Assembly: GCF_036250695.1 (NCBI RefSeq)
Contig: NZ_CP109427.1
Location: 4,464,001-4,528,000, forward strand
From: Streptomyces sp. NBC_01497
Lineage (GTDB): Bacteria; Actinomycetota; Actinomycetes; Streptomycetales; Streptomycetaceae
DNA: 64,000 nt
Direction of reading: 5' to 3'
The position numbers and the translations under genes are program-made. Positions 8,443-16,967 of the stretch are shown here, piece by piece. The first letter of the stretch is position 1, and every line of letters starts with the position of its first letter. The notes below the pieces were generated by a model, which saw only the letters and a list, made by a program, of their open reading frames with translations, was not told where the DNA came from and made no database searches.

Positions 8443-9507
8443 GGGAGCCCGGCGACCGGGAGGCCGACACTCGCGGTCATCGGTGCGACCGGGTCCGCCG
8501 GCGCCGTGATGCTCCAGATCCTGTCCCAGCACGCGGACGTCTGGGGCGACATCAGGCTGATCGCGTCCCCGCGCACGGAAGGCACCAAGCTCTCCGTGCG
8601 CGGGGTCGAGACCGAGGTCGTCGCGCTCACCGAGGAATCGCTGCACGGCGTGGACGTCGCGGTCTTCCTCGTACCGGACGAGGTGTCCGCCCGGTGGGCA
8701 CCCGTCGCGGCGGCGGGCGGCACGGTGGTGGTGGACGCCTCCGGCGCCTTCCGCGCCGACCCTGAGGTGCCGCTCGTGGTGCCCGAGGTCAATCCGCACG
8801 CCGCACGCATGCGGCCGCGCGGCATCGTCGCGAGCCCCGGCTGCACGACGTTGTCGCTGATCGTCGCCGTCGGCGCCCTGCACGCCGAGTTCGGGCTGCG
8901 CGAACTGGTCGTGTCCTCGTACGAGGCCGTCAGTTCGATGGGGCAGGAGGGCGTCGCCGCGCTCCGCCAGCAGATGTCGCTCGTCGCGCACACCAAACTG
9001 GGTACGCACCCCGGCGACGTACGGCGGGCGGTCGGCGACGCGACGGGCCCGTTCCCCGCGCCGCTTGCGCTCAACGTGGTGCCGTGGTCGGGCGCGCTGC
9101 GCGAGGACGGCTGGTCGTCGGAGGAGATGGGGATCCGCGACGAGACCCGCAAGATCCTGGGTCTCCCCGACCTGCCGGTGACGGCGACCTGCGTACGGGT
9201 GCCGGTCGTGACGGCCCACTCGGTGTCGGTCCACGCGCGGTTCGAGCAGGAGATCAGCGTCGAGCGCGCGCACGAGACGCTGGCCACGGCGCCGGGCGTC
9301 GTGCTCTTCGACAACCCCGGGGCCGGTGACTTCCCGACCCCCGCGGACGTCGTCGGCACCGACCCGGCCTGGGTGGGCCGCGTGCGGCGCTCGCTCGACG
9401 ATCCGTGCGGCCTCGAACTGTTCGTCTGCGGCGACAACCTCCGCAAGGGCGCGGCGCTCAACAGCGCGCAGATCGCGGAGGCGGTGGCGGCGGAGCGGCG
9501 CGACTGA
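8437..9507 (+). CDS. asd: Aspartate-semialdehyde dehydrogenase
   Basis: A 357-residue NADPH-dependent dehydrogenase that reduces aspartyl phosphate made by LysC. The N-terminal Rossmann motif is VIGATGSAGAVML. The catalytic cysteine is C136 in SPGCTTLSL, where the family usually has NPNCST, so the proline-asparagine residues around the nucleophile are replaced. H261 (VTAHSVSVH) fits the general-base histidine and RDETRKIL the substrate-binding region; EAVSSMGQEGVAAL matches the usual AVSGSG..G segment. ATG at 8437 is the only suitable start, since the first ATG at 8414 is out of frame. The divergent active site suggests one of two asd paralogues, as I recall for S. coelicolor. Confidence 0.9.
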   Translation: MTGSPATGRPTLAVIGATGSAGAVMLQILSQHADVWGDIRLIASPRTEGTKLSVRGVETEVVALTEESLHGVDVAVFLVPDEVSARWAPVAAAGGTVVVDASGAFRADPEVPLVVPEVNPHAARMRPRGIVASPGCTTLSLIVAVGALHAEFGLRELVVSSYEAVSSMGQEGVAALRQQMSLVAHTKLGTHPGDVRRAVGDATGPFPAPLALNVVPWSGALREDGWSSEEMGIRDETRKILGLPDLPVTATCVRVPVVTAHSVSVHARFEQEISVERAHETLATAPGVVLFDNPGAGDFPTPADVVGTDPAWVGRVRRSLDDPCGLELFVCGDNLRKGAALNSAQIAEAVAAERRD

Positions 9508-10234
9508 GCGTCGGCCGACCGACGGGACGCACCCGCAGCGTCCCGCGCCACCTCACCCCGCCGTGCCTGACCGCGCCCGTCGCACTTCACCCTGCTGCGC
9601 CTCACCCTGCTGCGCCTCACCGCGCCCCGGGGCACCTCGCCCGCGCCACCGACCCCGTCCCGCCTCACCCCGCGTCCCGTCCCCTCCCGGTTCCGGCCGT
9701 GTTGACCGCCGGCCCTGTTGACCGCCGGACCGCCGGCCCGCCGGACTGTCGCGGTCGGGGCCATGGGGCGTGAGCGCGTCGGCGCATGGACGTAAGGGGC
9801 TCATCACGACGGTCGCGGACAAGTCGCCCCTGTCATCGCGACAAGGACCCGTAAGTAAGCGAAACTGCGTGTCCAACTTGTGAACGTCCCGTGAGTAATC
9901 CAAGGGTCTGTACCTCTTGAACTGGGGCATCGTCGTGCCGGAGTATGCAGATCCGACCTTCTGCGCAAGCCCTGCAACCGCCGGCCTTTCCCGGGACGTC
10001 TACACCGTCACCCTTGTCAGGTGAAGGCCAGAACTGGGGCATTGGGGGAGAGCGGGGACGCATGGGTGCAAGTGGTGCATCGTCAGAAGCAACGGCATGC
10101 GCGTACAACCCTGCCGGGGGGCAGTGTGTCCAACAGGCGTGGCAGAGGTACTCGAATTCCCGGCGATCGGTCCGCTCAGAGGCGTGGCGACGCGCCCTGG
10201 GCGCAGGCCGAGGGCCGCGGCGACCGGCGGCGGT
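9508..10234. other. Intergenic region upstream of the sigma factor
   Basis: About 725 bp. The first part has a 15-bp direct repeat (9587-9616, tcaccctgctgcgcc twice) and ttgaccgccgg repeats near 9703-9730. The second part is less GC-biased and contains the direct repeat gaactggggcat at 9919-9930 and 10031-10042, which may mark promoter or operator sites for the sigma gene. Longer frames run into the sigma gene from 10097 but their N-terminal part resembles no domain. Confidence 0.5.
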
Positions 10235-10921
10235 ATGCCGGTGATCGCTCCCGTGCCGGCGGCCGGGCCGTCGGCTGTGCCGCCCATGTCCGTACAGCCG
10301 ACAGCGCTCCCGCAGCAGCCGGGCCGTGGCCGGGCGCGCCCCGCCGGCGCCCCGGCGACCCCGGTCGTCCCGGCGATCTCGTCCGCAACCGGCCGCACGG
10401 ACGCGGGTGCTGACGAGACCATGGCCGTGGGCACCACCGTCGATCACCTCACCGAGACGTACCAGAAGCACTACCGCTCACTGCTCGGTCTCGCCGCGCT
10501 GCTCCTCGACGACACCGCGTCCTGCGAGGACGTCGTCCAGGAGGCGTTCATCCGGGTCCATTCGGCGCGCAGCCGCGTACGGGAGCCCGAGAAGACGCTC
10601 GCGTACCTGCGGCAGACCGTCGTCAACCTCTCGCGTTCGGCCCTGCGCCGGCGCATCCTGGGCCTCAAGCTCCTCTCGAAGCCGATGCCCGACATGGCCA
10701 GCGCCGAGGAGGGCGCCTACGACCAGCTGGAACGCGACGCGCTGATCAAGGCGATGCGCGGGCTGCAGCGGCGACAGCGCGAGGTGCTCGTCCTGCGATA
10801 CTTCGCGGACATGACCGAGGCGCAGGTGGCGGAGACGCTCGGGATATCCCTCGGGTCCGTGAAGGCGTACGGCTCCCGCGGTATCGCGGCGCTCAGAGTG
10901 GTCATGGAGGCCACCTCATGA
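10235..10921 (+). CDS. SigE-family RNA polymerase sigma factor
   Basis: An ECF-like sigma factor. Region 2 reads YQKHYRSLLGLAALLLDDTASCEDVVQEAFIRVHS and region 4 includes RRQREVLVLRYFADMTEAQVAETLGISLGSVK, a standard helix-turn-helix for -35 recognition. It directs RNA polymerase to a small regulon, probably cell-envelope related. Three starts are possible: 10097, 10235 and 10421. I chose ATG 10235 (MPVIAPVPAAGPS) because I recall homologues beginning with a similar low-complexity leader; the conserved region starts only after 10421. The next gene encodes a single-pass membrane protein transcribed in the same direction, a likely regulatory partner. Confidence 0.88.
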   Translation: MPVIAPVPAAGPSAVPPMSVQPTALPQQPGRGRARPAGAPATPVVPAISSATGRTDAGADETMAVGTTVDHLTETYQKHYRSLLGLAALLLDDTASCEDVVQEAFIRVHSARSRVREPEKTLAYLRQTVVNLSRSALRRRILGLKLLSKPMPDMASAEEGAYDQLERDALIKAMRGLQRRQREVLVLRYFADMTEAQVAETLGISLGSVKAYGSRGIAALRVVMEATS

Positions 10922-10994
10922 CGGGCCTGCGGGGAACGGGCGGCGGACCGGCGACAGGGATGTACCGCCGGACGAAGCGACTGGGAACGGGACA

Positions 10995-12518
10995 GTGAAC
11001 AACGCGCCGGAGAACGAGCCGAACGCCCGAGCTGCCCGAGGCGCCGAAGACGCCGGGCGAGCCGGGGACGCCGGTGCGGACGCCCCGCACACGAGCGGCA
11101 CGGCGAACGAGGCGACAGCCGGCGGTACGGGCACTCCGCCCGCTCTCCCCGCGCGGGCGGAAGCCACGGCGGAGGAACAGCGCGGTGAGCGACGCGACGA
11201 CGCGCGTGACGCGCGTGACGGCGAGACCGACGGCACGCCGCCAGACGCGCAGGACAGCGAGGCGGACGGCATGCCGGTCGACCCCTCGCGTGACGCGCCG
11301 GACAGCGTGCCGGGTGACGCCTCGCGCGGCGGGTCCCGCCATGAGCCGCGCCCCGCGTCGCGTCACGAACCCCCGCACGAATCCGCGCACGAACCGGCCG
11401 CGGGCGACACGCCGTTGGACGAACTCGCCCTCAGGCGCATGCTGCACACGGCGGTCGAGGGGATGGAGCCGTCCGGCGGCACACTCGATCACCTGCGCAC
11501 GGCGATCCCCGCGCGCCGGGCGCGCAAGCGGCAGGCCCTGGTGGGCGCGGCAGCCGCCGCACTCCTCTTCGGCACGGCCGTGCCCGCGTTCCTGCACGTC
11601 GCGGGAGTGTCCGACGCGTCGGGCCACCGTACGGTCAGGGCCGGGGGCAGCGAGAGCGAGTCGACGGGCACCTGGCCCGACGGCGGCCGCTCCGGCGACG
11701 CGCCCGGCCGGGAGGGGGGCGAGCCGGGCTCGCCGAGGCCGGGCGGTGTCACGGCGGGGCAGACACCGAAGCCGCACCGCGAGGACCCCGGGGCCAGTGG
11801 CACCGGCCCCGGCGGCAGCGCCGGTTCCGGCCCCGCCTCCTCGCCGGGGAGTACCTTCGCCGTGATGCTGCCGGTCTGCACGGCGGGCCAGCTGGGGGTC
11901 ACGGCCTCCAAGAGCGCGCCGACCGCGAACGGCACGGTGTACGGCAGCTTCCACGTCTCGAACGTCTCCGCCACCGAGTGCACCGTGACCGGCAGCGACA
12001 CGTTGGGCTTCGTGGCGACGGGCGCCGCCGACCCGATGAGGATCAGCGTGGTCCAGCACACGGCGGGCGACCCCGCGACGCAGCTGCCGGACACGTCCGA
12101 GGGCAGCGCGGCCGTGGCGCTGGCGCCGGCCACCGCGTACGAGGTGCAGTTCGCGTTCGTACCCTCCGCGACCTGTCCCACCAAGACGGAGGGCGGTTCC
12201 GGGGACCCGACGCCGCCGGGCGGCGACACCCCGGGCAACCCGTCGTCGGGCGGCAGCCCCGGGAGCGACAGCGGCGCCGTTCCGGGCACGGCTTCCGGCG
12301 TCGGCACGGACGTGGCGGCTTCCGGTACGGGCGCGTCCACCGGCCTCACCACCCAACTGGTCGAGGACGGCGTCGGCTCGGGCGGCGGTACGGAGGACGG
12401 AAGCGTGTCCGTCTCGCACACCCCGGAGGCCGGGGTGGCGAAGGCCGAGACCACGATCACGAACGCGTGCGCGGGAACGATCTACAAGACGGGCCCGGTG
12501 GACGCCCCCGCGGCCTGA
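10995..12518 (+). CDS. Membrane-anchored protein, probable sigma-factor partner
   Basis: A 507-residue protein with a disordered acidic N-terminus (residues 1-140), a conserved segment (LDELALRRMLHTAVEGMEPSG, about 137-157), one transmembrane helix at about 180-203 (QALVGAAAAALLFGTAVPAFL), a Gly/Ser/Pro-rich linker and an extracellular C-terminal region with FAVMLPVCTAGQLGV and four cysteines, loosely reminiscent of DUF4232 domains. The topology matches a membrane anti-sigma-like protein, but no zinc-binding anti-sigma (ZAS) motif is visible. It lies 73 bp after the sigma gene. The GTG start at 10995 is preceded by gggaacgggaca, a weak ribosome site. Confidence 0.7.
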   Translation: MNNAPENEPNARAARGAEDAGRAGDAGADAPHTSGTANEATAGGTGTPPALPARAEATAEEQRGERRDDARDARDGETDGTPPDAQDSEADGMPVDPSRDAPDSVPGDASRGGSRHEPRPASRHEPPHESAHEPAAGDTPLDELALRRMLHTAVEGMEPSGGTLDHLRTAIPARRARKRQALVGAAAAALLFGTAVPAFLHVAGVSDASGHRTVRAGGSESESTGTWPDGGRSGDAPGREGGEPGSPRPGGVTAGQTPKPHREDPGASGTGPGGSAGSGPASSPGSTFAVMLPVCTAGQLGVTASKSAPTANGTVYGSFHVSNVSATECTVTGSDTLGFVATGAADPMRISVVQHTAGDPATQLPDTSEGSAAVALAPATAYEVQFAFVPSATCPTKTEGGSGDPTPPGGDTPGNPSSGGSPGSDSGAVPGTASGVGTDVAASGTGASTGLTTQLVEDGVGSGGGTEDGSVSVSHTPEAGVAKAETTITNACAGTIYKTGPVDAPAA

Positions 12519-12882
12519 GGCCTGAGGCCAGGGGCCAGGGGCCAGGGGCCAGAAGCCCGGAGCCCGGGGCGTGAGGCCTGGAGGGGGTGCGGGTGCCCCG
12601 GTCCCGCAGGTGCGGGCGTCCCGAATCCTCCGGTGGGTGTCCCGGGGCGCCTGCGGGCAGCCCGGGGTGTCCCGAGGGCGCGGGAGACTCAGACACAGCG
12701 GAGACACACCGGGGCGCGGCGCTGGTTCGCTGTCTCTCTCCCTGTTCCCCCCCGCTTCGTCCCCGGCGCCGCATGCCGTGGCTGCCGGTGCCGCGCCTCC
12801 CGGTACCCGCGCCGACGTCGGAATCCGGACAGTCCGGGTACCCGAAGCATCCGGGCACAGGCGGGTTTCGTACCGTGGTGGG
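12519..12882. other. Intergenic region with short GC repeats
   Basis: Contains tandem ggccagg heptamers (about 12527-12552) and repeated ccggggtgtcccg-type words, then a region leading into SURF1. An open frame extends SURF1 upstream to 12571 but lacks conserved sequence. No other gene is supported. Confidence 0.5.
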
Positions 12883-13635
12883 GTGTACCGGTTTCTGCTG
12901 ACGCCCCGATGGATGGGGATCAATGTCTTCGCCCTGCTGGCGATCCCCGTCTGCGTGTTCATGGGGATCTGGCAGCTGAGCCGTTTCGAGGGCCGGGTCG
13001 ACGCGCAACGCGCCGCGGACCACCGGCCGGATCCGGCGAAGGAGCCCGCCGCGCCACTGGGCACGCTCCTCCCCGTCACACAGCAGAGCTCGGGACGGCA
13101 GGCCGAGGCCAGCGGGCACTACGGGGAGCAGTTCACCGTGCCCGAGCGCGAACTCGACGGCCGGACGGGCTCCTACGTGCTCACCATGCTGCGCACGGAC
13201 GACGGCAGGGCCCTGCCGGTCGTACGCGGCTGGCTCCCCGAGGGCAGGAAGGCACCGGCCGCGCCCGCCGGCGAGGTGCACGTCGTCGGGGCGCTCCAGC
13301 CGTCCGAGACCACGGACAGCGACGGCGTCATCAGCAACGGTGGCCTGCCGCAGGGCGAGGTCGGCATGATCAGCGCCGCGTCGCTCGTCAACATCGTGCC
13401 GTACGGCGTCTACGACGCCTGGGTGACCGTCGACAAGGGCACCGGTGGCCTGCTGCCCGTCCCGGCGGTGGCCCCCGACAACACGGGCCTCGACCTCAAG
13501 GCCTTCCAGAACCTCGGCTACACCGGTGAGTGGTTCGTCTTCGCGGGCTTCGTCATCTACATGTGGTTCCGCCTGGTCCGCCGCGAGGGGGAGGCGGAAC
13601 GGGACCGGGCCCTGGGCATCGAAGTGGCCGCGTAG
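12883..13635 (+). CDS. SURF1-family cytochrome oxidase assembly protein
   Basis: A 250-residue SURF1-like membrane protein, implicated in assembly of the aa3-type cytochrome c oxidase. It has the family topology: an N-terminal helix (WMGINVFALLAIPVCVFMG, about residues 11-29) followed by IWQLSRFEGRVD, a periplasmic domain with ALPVVRGWLPEGRKAP (the conserved VNRGWVP-like segment), and a C-terminal helix (WFVFAGFVIYMWFRLV). The GTG at 12883 directly precedes YRFLLTPRWMG, the conserved family start, and ggtgggg lies just upstream. It converges on the S9 peptidase. Confidence 0.93.
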   Translation: MYRFLLTPRWMGINVFALLAIPVCVFMGIWQLSRFEGRVDAQRAADHRPDPAKEPAAPLGTLLPVTQQSSGRQAEASGHYGEQFTVPERELDGRTGSYVLTMLRTDDGRALPVVRGWLPEGRKAPAAPAGEVHVVGALQPSETTDSDGVISNGGLPQGEVGMISAASLVNIVPYGVYDAWVTVDKGTGGLLPVPAVAPDNTGLDLKAFQNLGYTGEWFVFAGFVIYMWFRLVRREGEAERDRALGIEVAA

Positions 13636-13648
13636 CGCCCCGCCGCCT

Positions 13649-13680
13649 CCGGCCCGCGCCCCCACGGGGCGGCGGGCCGG
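13649..13680. terminator. Bidirectional GC hairpin between convergent genes
   Basis: ccggcccgc (13649-13657) pairs with gcgggccgg (13672-13680), and inside it gcccc (13658-13662) pairs with ggggc (13666-13670), giving a 14-bp stem with one bulged base. It sits between the SURF1 stop and the S9 peptidase stop. Confidence 0.7.
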
Positions 13681-13715
13681 GGCGGGCGGCAGGCGGGCAC
13701 GGCGCCCGGCGGCTC

Positions 13716-15542
13716 TCAGCCGGCCACGTACTTGCTCGCGAACTCCAGCTCCAGCCGGACCTGCTTGATGCGCTCCTCGACCACCAGGGAGCCGTGCCCC
13801 GCGTCGTACCGGTACACCTCGTGCACCGCGCTCCTGGCCGCGAGGCGGTCCACGTAGTTCTCCACCTGCTGGATCGGGCAGCGCGGATCGTTGACCCCCG
13901 CCGAGATGTAGACCGGCGCCCGCACCGCGTCGACATACGTCAGCGGCGACGACGCCTCGAAACGCTCGGGGACCTCTTCCGGTGTCCCGCCGAGCAGCGT
14001 GCGGTCCATCGCCTTCAGCGCCTCCATCTCGTCGTGGTACGCCGTCACGTAGTCCGCGACGGGCACCGCCGCCAGCCCCACCGCCCACGCGTCGGGCTGG
14101 GTGCCGAGGCCCAGCAGCGTGAGGTAGCCGCCCCACGAGCCGCCCGCCAGCACCAGCCGGGCCGGGTCCGCGAGCCCGGAAGAGACCGCCCACTCCCGTA
14201 CCGCCGCGATGTCCTCCAGCTCGATGAGTCCCACGCGGTGCTTCAGCGCGTCCGTCCAGTCGCGCCCGTACCCCGTCGAACCGCGGTAGTTGACCCGCAC
14301 CACCGCGAACCCGTGGTCCACCCACGCGGCGGGTCCCGCCGCGAACGCGTCACTGTCGTGCCACGTCGGGCCGCCATGGATCTCGAACACCGTCGGCAGC
14401 GGGCCCGACGCCCCCGCGGGGCGCTGCACCAGGGCGTGGATCCGGCCACCGGGCCCCTCCACCCACGCGTCCTCGACCGGCACGGACTCCGGTGCCGTGT
14501 ATCCCGGCGCGTCCAGCACCGTGCCGCCCGCCGTGGAGCGCACCGACGGCGGCTTCGCGGCCGACGACCACAGGTACTCCACGCTTCCGTCCGGCCGCGC
14601 CGTCGCGCCCGAGACCGAACCGGCCGGTGTGTCGACCCGCACCAGCGCGCGCTTGGCCATGTCGTACCGCCAGAGCTCGCTGCGCGCCTCGAAGCTGTGC
14701 TCCACCAGGAGGCCCGAACCGTCCGGGTACCACTCGGCACCGAGGTCGCCCGGCAGCTCGATCGCGAGGTCGCTCTCCTCACCCGTCAGCGGATTCCACA
14801 CCATCGGCTCCCACCGGCCGCGCCGCTGGTGCCCGACGAGCAGCCTGCTGTCGCCCGCGACCGGGGAGAAGCCCAGCACCTCAAGGCCCAGCTCGCGCGT
14901 ACCGCCCTCGGTGTCGTCCAGCTCGGCGACCGGTGTCCCGTCGAGCCGCACCACCCGCAGGGCCGAGTGCATCGCGTCCCCGTGCTCGGTGTGCTCGATC
15001 GCGAGCAGGTCACCGTCGTACGACAGGTCGCCGACGCCCGCCGACTCACGGTGCCGGTAGATCTCGACCGGCGCCCGGCCCGGCTCCGCGACGACGTGGA
15101 TCGTCGTCCCGTCCTCGTCGGTGGACCGGCCCACGACCGCGAGCCCGCCCCGGCCGAGAGCGAGCCCCGCCGGGAACGACGGCGCGAGGCCCGCCACCGC
15201 GGGCTCGTCCGCCGCGCCGTCGGGCCGCCCGCCGAACGGCTGCCGCATCCACACCCCGAACTCGTCGCCGTCCGTGTCCGAGAACCACCAGATCGAGGTG
15301 CCGTCGGGCGTCAGCACGCCGTCCGTCGTCCCGTTGGGCCGGTCGGTCGCCTGGCGCTGCGCGCCCGTCGCGCGGTCCCACGCGTACAGCTCGTACGTCC
15401 CCGTCGCATTCGATACGAACAGCGCCTTGTCCGGCGCGTCCTCCGCCCAGTCGGGCAGGGAGACCCGAGGCGCCCTGAAGCGCTTCTCCCAGTCGGGCAG
15501 CGCGGCCGACGGGGAACTGGTGGAGTCGGTGATCTCAGTCAT
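13716..15542 (-). CDS. S9-family prolyl oligopeptidase-like peptidase
   Basis: A 608-residue serine peptidase of family S9 (acylaminoacyl/prolyl oligopeptidase type). The N-terminal two thirds is a beta-propeller-like region with repeated TPDGTSIWWFSDTD-type blades; the C-terminal alpha/beta hydrolase domain carries the catalytic triad: Ser469 in GGSWGGYL, Asp552 in GVNDPRCP and His583 in DAGHGS. HGGPTWHD gives the oxyanion region. No signal peptide is present, so it is cytoplasmic and probably degrades short peptides. The ATG at 15542 begins MTEITDSTSSPSA; longer frames to 15914 run through a 12-bp repeat and are not credible. Confidence 0.93.
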   Translation of the reverse strand: MTEITDSTSSPSAALPDWEKRFRAPRVSLPDWAEDAPDKALFVSNATGTYELYAWDRATGAQRQATDRPNGTTDGVLTPDGTSIWWFSDTDGDEFGVWMRQPFGGRPDGAADEPAVAGLAPSFPAGLALGRGGLAVVGRSTDEDGTTIHVVAEPGRAPVEIYRHRESAGVGDLSYDGDLLAIEHTEHGDAMHSALRVVRLDGTPVAELDDTEGGTRELGLEVLGFSPVAGDSRLLVGHQRRGRWEPMVWNPLTGEESDLAIELPGDLGAEWYPDGSGLLVEHSFEARSELWRYDMAKRALVRVDTPAGSVSGATARPDGSVEYLWSSAAKPPSVRSTAGGTVLDAPGYTAPESVPVEDAWVEGPGGRIHALVQRPAGASGPLPTVFEIHGGPTWHDSDAFAAGPAAWVDHGFAVVRVNYRGSTGYGRDWTDALKHRVGLIELEDIAAVREWAVSSGLADPARLVLAGGSWGGYLTLLGLGTQPDAWAVGLAAVPVADYVTAYHDEMEALKAMDRTLLGGTPEEVPERFEASSPLTYVDAVRAPVYISAGVNDPRCPIQQVENYVDRLAARSAVHEVYRYDAGHGSLVVEERIKQVRLELEFASKYVAG

Positions 15543-15941
15543 GACTACATTCTGCGCCCGCCGCCCGACACCGTGGCGGCTCCGCCCCCAGCCTGTGGAT
15601 AACTCCCGTCGCGGCCGGACCCGGGCGACGCGGCGGAGCCGGTGCCGAACCGCGTGGTGAGCCCCGCGTCGTTCCGGCGGCGAACCGTGGGGCGACTCCG
15701 CGTCGTACCCGGTGCCGAAGTCCCCGCCGAAGTCCCTGCCGAAGTCCCCGCCGAATCCCCTGCCGGGTACCGCGCCGAGCCCGTGCGGGTCGGGCCCGGC
15801 GCCGGCGGCACCTGTCCGGAGAGTGTGTGCGTTGCGTCTCCGATACGTAACGTGTCGAGAAGTGTGAGCCCCTGCTCCGTGTGTAGAGCGAGAGGCTCCG
15901 CACGGTCGGAGCAACTGGGTTCACTTTCGAGGAGTTACCTG
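15543..15941. other. Divergent intergenic region with 12-bp tandem repeat
   Basis: About 400 bp between the S9 peptidase and lipoprotein starts. Four 12-bp units (gccgaagtcccc and variants) run from 15714 to 15761. The 150 bp before the lipoprotein is less GC-rich and should contain its promoter; no canonical -10/-35 pair is clear. Confidence 0.65.
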
Positions 15942-16967
15942 ATGTTCCGAAAGCGCATGGGCATGCTCGCTGTCGCGTCGGCAGTGGCCGCGGGGGCCCT
16001 GACCCTGACCGCGTGCAGTTCCACGACGACCGGCGCGGCACCGGCCGCGTCCACCGCCTCGTCCCCCGCGGCGGGCGCCGCGGCCCCCTCCGTGGCGGCG
16101 TCGGCGGCGGGGGTGGGCGTGGCACTGCAGGCTCCCGCGCAGAGCCTTCAGGTCGTTCCCGGGACCGCCCAGCAGAACAACGCCCCCGCCGGTACCGGCG
16201 ACTTGGCGAATCCGGCGGGACAGCAGACCACGCAGGCCGGGGAGGCGTGGACGGAACTGTCCGCGACGAAGGCGGGCGACCTCGATCCGGTGGTCGTCAA
16301 CGGCGCCGGCTTCACGCTGTACCGCTTCGACAAGGACACCGCGGACCCGTCGAAGTCGAACTGCGCCGGCGACTGCGCGGCGACCTGGCCGCCGGTCATC
16401 GTCGACCCGAGCGGAAAGCTGTTCCTCGACGGTGTCGACATGAAGAACGTGGGCGCGGTCAAGCGCGACGACGGCTCGATGCAGCTGACGATCGGCGGCT
16501 GGCCGGTCTACCGCTTCAGCAAGGACCTGAAGGCGGGCCAGACGAACGGCCAGGGTGTCGGCAACACGTGGTTCGGCGTGACTCCCGACGGCGGCAAGGC
16601 GGCGGCCGGTACCGCGACCGGCGGTACGTCCTCCACGGGCAGCGCCTCGGGCGGTACGGGCGTGAACGGCGGCGGCACCGCCTCCGGCGACGGCGCGGGT
16701 GCGGGCGCGGGCGCGGTCAGGCCGGCCACCAACGCCGTGCTGTTCGACGACAAGAACTTCGCCGACAACGGCTCCCAGGGCGTCTCCGGCACGGGCTGCC
16801 AGAACGTGTCACGCGTCGGCGTAGCCTCCTCGCTCCAGACGGACGGCACGCTCAAGCTGTGGACGGAGGCCAACTGCACGGGTACGTCGAAGGTGGTCGA
16901 CGGCAGCGTGAAGGACCTGTCCACCATCGGCTTCGACAACAAGATCGTCTCGATCCGGTTCAACTGA
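15942..16967 (+). CDS. Secreted lipoprotein with COG4315 repeat and crystallin-like tail
   Basis: A 341-residue lipoprotein. The signal peptide MFRKRMGMLAVASA is followed by the lipobox LTAC (Cys26). After an Ala/Pro-rich linker comes a COG4315-type lipoprotein repeat (TLYRFDKDTADPSKSNCAGDC and AATWPPV, then WPVYRFSKD.KAGQTNGQG), a fold of unknown function in many actinobacterial surface proteins. After a Gly/Ala linker, the C-terminal 80 residues (VLFDDKNFADNGSQGV and LKLWTEANCTGTSKVV) resemble the beta/gamma-crystallin or peptidase-inhibitor I36 type. GAGGAG stands ten bases before the ATG. Its 3' end overlaps the opposing GGCT-like gene by eight bases. Confidence 0.85.
   Translation: MFRKRMGMLAVASAVAAGALTLTACSSTTTGAAPAASTASSPAAGAAAPSVAASAAGVGVALQAPAQSLQVVPGTAQQNNAPAGTGDLANPAGQQTTQAGEAWTELSATKAGDLDPVVVNGAGFTLYRFDKDTADPSKSNCAGDCAATWPPVIVDPSGKLFLDGVDMKNVGAVKRDDGSMQLTIGGWPVYRFSKDLKAGQTNGQGVGNTWFGVTPDGGKAAAGTATGGTSSTGSASGGTGVNGGGTASGDGAGAGAGAVRPATNAVLFDDKNFADNGSQGVSGTGCQNVSRVGVASSLQTDGTLKLWTEANCTGTSKVVDGSVKDLSTIGFDNKIVSIRFN

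Noticed and set aside
6399..9764. Very long minus-strand open frame (over 1100 codons) opposite DUF5063, lysC and asd
   Set aside because: It is antisense to three genes with unmistakable motifs and is open only because of high GC and codon bias; the translation has no domains.
13530..15602. Plus-strand frame across the S9 peptidase
   Set aside because: The minus strand encodes the complete catalytic triad in order; the plus frame is Arg/Pro/His-rich noise.
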